Assembly: GCA_913020095.1 (NCBI GenBank)
Contig: CAJWAH010000045.1
Location: forward strand, 1 to 9,970
Direction of reading: 5' to 3'
DNA: 9,970 nt
DNA from: an uncultured Synechococcus sp.
GTDB taxonomy: Bacteria > Cyanobacteriota > Cyanobacteriia > PCC-6307 > Cyanobiaceae
Shown here: piece by piece, positions 7,437-9,970 of the stretch
Position numbering within the stretch: the first letter of the stretch is position 1
How the letters are laid out: the number at the start of each line of letters is the position of its first letter
Position numbers and translations under genes: made by a program
Notes under the pieces: generated by a model
What the model saw: the letters and a program-made list of their open reading frames with translations, nothing else
Told to the model about the DNA's origin: nothing
Database searches by the model: none

Positions 7437-8071
7437 GCCCCAAGCCAGTAGGCCATGGCGGCCACGCCCATGGGCACGCTGAAGTTGTCGAGGCCTCCCC
7501 AGCTGATTTGCTCCAGCAAGGTGGCTGCCGCGCTGAGGGCGATCAGGGTTGGCCAGCTGAGATCACGCAGCAGCAAGCCCAGCACCAGCAAGCTGACGAC
7601 GGCCATCACGCTGGTTCCGATCAGCGATTTGGTTTGACCCATCACCTGCCAACGGGGTGATGAGAACGAAGAGCCCAGCAAGCCGGCGGCTCCATCACCG
7701 AGCACCATCACCAGCACACAAGCGCTGACCAGATCAGCCCGTTGCGGCCACCAAAACCACACCAGCAAGGTGATGGAGAGCCCGTAGGCGATGGTGCCGA
7801 TGCTGCGCCGGCCAACATCTTCCACTTCTGGCACCAGCCGGAAGCGGTGATTGATCAGGGCGATCAGCGTGGCCAGGCCAGCGGCGGGTAGGGCCCACTG
7901 CCGCGGAATTTGCAGAGTCCAGGCCAGCGGCACCGCCAGGCCAGCACCGATGTGCACCAGCTTGCGGCTGAGCTCTTTTTGCAGTGGCCAAATCCGCCGT
8001 GCGGTTTTTGCCGCAACCAGGACCAACGCCAGCCAGAGGGCGACCCAAAGCAGGTTGGCGGCAGCGCTCAA
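7433..8071 (-). CDS. Phytol kinase / dolichol kinase family integral membrane protein (VTE5-like)
   Basis: A polytopic membrane protein of 212 residues with about six or seven hydrophobic helices (near 5-22, 45-70, 92-108, 113-135, 152-168, 174-190, 198-211). It carries the motifs of the CTP-dependent polyprenol/phytol kinase and CDP-DAG synthase-like family: RKLVHIGAG (36-44), VLGDGAAGLLG (123-133), GQTKSLIGT (145-153) and GLDNFSVP (193-200). In plants and cyanobacteria VTE5-type members phosphorylate phytol released from chlorophyll, supplying phytyl chains for tocopherol and phylloquinone. That role is the best guess here, but farnesol or dolichol kinase or another lipid kinase role is possible. 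The start is TTG, one base after the TGA of the sigma factor gene, with no better in-frame start nearby, which points to cotranscription and coupled translation. Its TAG stop overlaps the TAG of the convergent small gene. Confidence 0.85.
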   Translation of the reverse strand: MSAAANLLWVALWLALVLVAAKTARRIWPLQKELSRKLVHIGAGLAVPLAWTLQIPRQWALPAAGLATLIALINHRFRLVPEVEDVGRRSIGTIAYGLSITLLVWFWWPQRADLVSACVLVMVLGDGAAGLLGSSFSSPRWQVMGQTKSLIGTSVMAVVSLLVLGLLLRDLSWPTLIALSAAATLLEQISWGGLDNFSVPMGVAAMAYWLGA

Positions 8072-8072
8072 C

Positions 8073-9041
8073 TCAGGCGGCCTGTTGCTGGTTGGTGATC
8101 AGTCTGAGCTTGAGGATGGCTTTGGCTTCCAGTTGCCGCACCCGCTCGCGGGACACGTTGATCTGGCGACCAATTTCCGCCAGCGTTTGTGGTTCAGCGC
8201 CTTCGAGGCCAAAGCGCAATTTCAGGATTTTTTGTTCCCGCTCGTTGAGCTGGGTGATCCAGGTGCCCAGGTGTTCTTTTTGGATGCGCCGATCCATGCT
8301 TTCCATGGAGTCGTTGCAGGACGGATCTGGGATCAGTTCACCCAAGGTGCTGCGGTCTTCCTCGCCGCGGGCGTGGGCATCGAGGGATGCGCAAGGGGCG
8401 CTCTGGCTTAGGAGCTCCTCCAGTTCATCGGGCTCCATGCCCATGGCATGGGCAAGTTCCAAGCGGTTGGGTTGACGCCCAAAGCGGTGGGTGAGCTCCC
8501 GTGTGATGCGGCGCATCTTGGAGAGTTTTTCGCTGATGTGAATCGGCAGGCGAATGGTGCGGGCGCTGTTATCAATGGCGCGCGTCATGCCCTGGCGGAT
8601 CCACCAGTAGGCGTAGGTCGAAAACTTGTAGCCCATGGCTGGGTCGAACTTGTCGACCGCGCGCTCGAGACCGATGGCCCCCTCTTGCACTAAGTCCAGA
8701 AGCTCCAGACCTTGGTTTTGATACTTCTTGGCGACGCTGACCACCAGGCGCAGGTTGGCGGCCATCATGCGGTCACGGGCGCGGCAGCCCATGCGCACCT
8801 GCTGGCGCTGCTTGGGAGTGCGCTCCTCAGCCGAAATTTCGCTGAGTTGCTTCATCTGCTGGACCTGGTGGGCCAGCTCAATTTCTTCTGCGGCGGTCAG
8901 CAGCGGCACTCGGCCGATATTGCTGAGATACCAGCCAATGGAATCAGTACTAAGGCGGCCTGAGCCGCGATTAGATGAACGCGAGGCACTGCGATTCCGA
9001 GGCTTAGGCGCCTCAGATCGGTGCTCCAGTGGTGTCCCCAT
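8073..9041 (-). CDS. Group 2 RpoD-like sigma-70 factor
   Basis: RNA polymerase sigma factor of the RpoD/SigA family. At about 322 residues it lacks the long N-terminal region 1.1 of primary sigma factors, having only a short basic Ser/Arg-rich leader, so it fits the non-essential group 2 factors that cyanobacteria have in several copies (SigB-E class). Numbering from GTG 9044: region 1.2 starts at TDSIGWYLSNIGRVPLL (33-49); region 2 includes NLRLVVSVAKKYQNQGLELL and DLVQEGAIGLERAVDKF, then the core- and -10-binding block YKFSTYAYWWIRQGMTRAI (139-157); region 3 follows; region 4.2 has the helix-turn-helix TLAEIGRQINVSRERVRQLE (287-306). ATG 9041 is preferred, with GGAG nine bases upstream at 9051-9054; GTG 9044 is the alternative. 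A long AT-rich leader with dyads lies upstream. The exact paralogue cannot be named from sequence reading alone. Confidence 0.94.
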   Translation of the reverse strand: MGTPLEHRSEAPKPRNRSASRSSNRGSGRLSTDSIGWYLSNIGRVPLLTAAEEIELAHQVQQMKQLSEISAEERTPKQRQQVRMGCRARDRMMAANLRLVVSVAKKYQNQGLELLDLVQEGAIGLERAVDKFDPAMGYKFSTYAYWWIRQGMTRAIDNSARTIRLPIHISEKLSKMRRITRELTHRFGRQPNRLELAHAMGMEPDELEELLSQSAPCASLDAHARGEEDRSTLGELIPDPSCNDSMESMDRRIQKEHLGTWITQLNEREQKILKLRFGLEGAEPQTLAEIGRQINVSRERVRQLEAKAILKLRLITNQQQAA

Positions 9042-9050
9042 CACCCTGGT

Positions 9051-9054
9051 CTCC
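9051..9054 (-). promoter_or_regulatory. Shine-Dalgarno for the sigma factor gene
   Basis: GGAG on the minus strand sits nine bases before ATG 9041 and six before GTG 9044. The nine-base spacing equals that of the small gene at 7107 and is the reason for preferring the ATG. Confidence 0.5.
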
Positions 9055-9071
9055 GAATTTAATTTGGCCAG

Positions 9072-9080
9072 AACATAGCA
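9072..9080 (-). promoter_or_regulatory. Candidate extended -10 element upstream of the sigma gene
   Basis: The minus strand reads TGCTATGTT here, an extended -10 form (TGnTATnnT) about 30 bases before the start codon, which would give a short leader. No -35 match lies at 16 to 18 bases further upstream. It is only a candidate; a perfect TTGACA on the same strand at 9229-9234 has no -10 at proper spacing. Confidence 0.25.
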
Positions 9081-9140
9081 CTGCTTCGGCCACTTAAATG
9101 GTGCTATTAGGAAGACAATCTGGATTTCCAGAAAGCAACT

Positions 9141-9159
9141 CGATCAGCGTTTCTGATCG
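9141..9159. repeat. Perfect 7-bp inverted repeat, 5-nt loop
   Basis: CGATCAG (9141-9147) and CTGATCG (9153-9159) form a perfect dyad in the ppk1-to-sigma intergenic region. On the minus strand it could be a transcript hairpin after ppk1, but the following bases (AGTTGCTTTCTGG) make a poor U-tract. It may equally be an operator or part of the sigma leader. Confidence 0.5.
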
Positions 9160-9208
9160 CTAAGTAATTAATGCATTGATGCCCTTTTGATGCTTTGTCT
9201 CTAAAGCT

Positions 9209-9228
9209 TCAAAACTCTTTGGTTTTGA
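9209..9228. repeat. Perfect 7-bp inverted repeat, 6-nt loop
   Basis: TCAAAAC (9209-9215) and GTTTTGA (9222-9228) flank a six-base loop, about 40 bases past the ppk1 stop. The stem is AT-rich and ends in neither direction with a clean T-run, so a terminator call is not justified; it is recorded as a dyad. Confidence 0.45.
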
Positions 9229-9266
9229 TGTCAAATTGCTTGCAATGTGTGTGGATAGCCACAGTT

Positions 9267-9970
9267 TTAGTGACCTTGGCCCTGTACGGAGCGCCATGTG
9301 TCCATGAGCTCCAGTTGTGAGTTGCGTTCTTCCTCTTGTGGTTGCCGCTGTGTGAACTGACCGTCGCTGCCCATGTCCCAGGCCCCTCGGTTGTCTTGCA
9401 GATAGGTCTGCAGAAGAGTTTCGAGTTGGCTGCGCAGCACCGGATCATCAATGGGTGTCACGGCTTCAACGCGCCGATCGAGGTTGCGGCCCATCCAATC
9501 GGCGCTGCCAATGAACACCTCGGCTTGCCCGCCGTTGCCGAACCAAAAGACGCGTGAGTGCTCGAGGAAGCGGCCAATGATGCTCACCACCCGCACGCTC
9601 TCGCTTTGGCCGGGAAGGCCTGGCCTGAGGCTGCAGATGCCGCGAATGATCAGCTCAATCTGCACTCCGGCTTGGGAGGCTTCATAGAGCAGAGCAATGA
9701 TCCGCGGATCCACCAGGGAATTCATCTTGGCGATGATGTGGCCGCCGCGGCCTGCCTTGGCATGGTCGATTTCGCGGCGGATCAGAGCCTCCATGCCGGA
9801 GCGCAGGCTCACGGGTGCGACCAGCAGTTTGCGGAACGTTTGCTGTTTGGAGAAACCGGTGAGGTAGTTGAACAACTCCACCAGGTCTTGCCCCAATTCA
9901 GGCCTGGCACTCAGCAGACCGAGATCGGTGTACAACCGTGACGTTTTCGAGTTGTAGTTGCCGGTGCCGA
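9267..9970 (-). CDS. ppk1: Polyphosphate kinase 1, C-terminal part (5' end beyond window)
   Basis: Polyphosphate kinase (EC 2.7.4.1), which polymerises the gamma phosphate of ATP into polyphosphate. About 234 residues are visible. The frame is open to the right edge; the TTG at 9935 is internal and not a start. The first visible residues [19 protein letters not shown] follow directly after the segment that in E. coli PPK contains the phosphorylated His435 and His454, so those catalytic residues lie outside the window. The visible part covers the end of the C1 and the C2 phospholipase-D-like domains: [45 protein letters not shown] with the second conserved catalytic-region His (His592 in E. 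coli), and [15 protein letters not shown]. The C-terminus after the PLD-like fold is a polar Gln/Glu-rich tail. The stop is TAA, followed by 222 bases before the sigma gene on the same strand. Confidence 0.97.
   Translation of the reverse strand, partial: GTGNYNSKTSRLYTDLGLLSARPELGQDLVELFNYLTGFSKQQTFRKLLVAPVSLRSGMEALIRREIDHAKAGRGGHIIAKMNSLVDPRIIALLYEASQAGVQIELIIRGICSLRPGLPGQSESVRVVSIIGRFLEHSRVFWFGNGGQAEVFIGSADWMGRNLDRRVEAVTPIDDPVLRSQLETLLQTYLQDNRGAWDMGSDGQFTQRQPQEEERNSQLELMDTWRSVQGQGH

Noticed and set aside
9141..9159. Rho-independent terminator for ppk1
   Set aside because: The stem is perfect but only seven base pairs, not GC-rich enough, and lacks a U-run on the minus strand.
1..9970. CRISPR array, tRNA, rRNA, insertion sequence, toxin-antitoxin or defence locus
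   Set aside because: No regularly spaced repeats, cloverleaf-like segments, transposase motifs or paired small toxin/antitoxin frames were seen; the intact genes are mostly metabolic or regulatory and none suggests a defence system.

Overview
Most of this window (about 670 to 9970) reads as a GC-rich marine or brackish picocyanobacterium of the Synechococcus/Cyanobium type. Supporting signs are tightly packed bacterial genes, codon use dominated by AGC, CTG, ACC and GCC, a group 2 RpoD-like sigma factor of cyanobacterial type, a phytol-kinase-like membrane protein, an AcnB-type aconitase and a cobalamin-binding-type radical SAM protein. The species call is inference from gene content and protein style; no marker gene settles it. 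The first part of the window does not fit. From base 3 to 434 a reading frame, open at the left edge, encodes a protein that resembles the eukaryotic ciliary protein CFAP68 (C11orf1). Its codon use is very different (TCG, ACG, GCG; no AGC serine). Bases 435 to about 671 have no recognisable gene. At about 672 the sequence becomes cyanobacterial in mid-gene, inside the last part of an O-antigen-ligase-like membrane protein. The simplest reading is an artificial join between flagellate DNA and picocyanobacterial DNA, from metagenome assembly or single-cell amplification, rather than a real genomic locus. Layout after the junction: a truncated O-antigen-ligase-like tail (+) converges on a radical SAM protein (-), whose start is unclear. 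Divergent from that is a sulfotransferase-like protein (+), whose stop codon overlaps that of acnB (-). Divergent from acnB is a class I DAHP synthase (+, entry to the shikimate pathway), followed by a small uncharacterised protein (+) with a strong ribosome binding site. The stop of that small gene shares a CTAG with the stop of a phytol/dolichol-kinase-family gene (-). That gene lies one base behind a group 2 sigma factor (-), so the two are probably one transcription unit. A 222-base AT-rich intergenic region with several dyads and short direct repeats separates the sigma factor from ppk1 (-), whose 5' part runs off the right edge. The cyanobacterial genes are mainly housekeeping: TCA cycle (acnB), aromatic amino acid entry (DAHP synthase), phytol salvage toward tocopherol and phylloquinone, polyphosphate synthesis (ppk1) and transcription control (sigma). 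Apart from the likely sigma/phytol-kinase pair, they look like a normal picocyanobacterial gene order rather than one dedicated system. I found no CRISPR array, tRNA, rRNA, insertion sequence or defence system. The item most worth checking is the eukaryote/cyanobacterium join at the left end.
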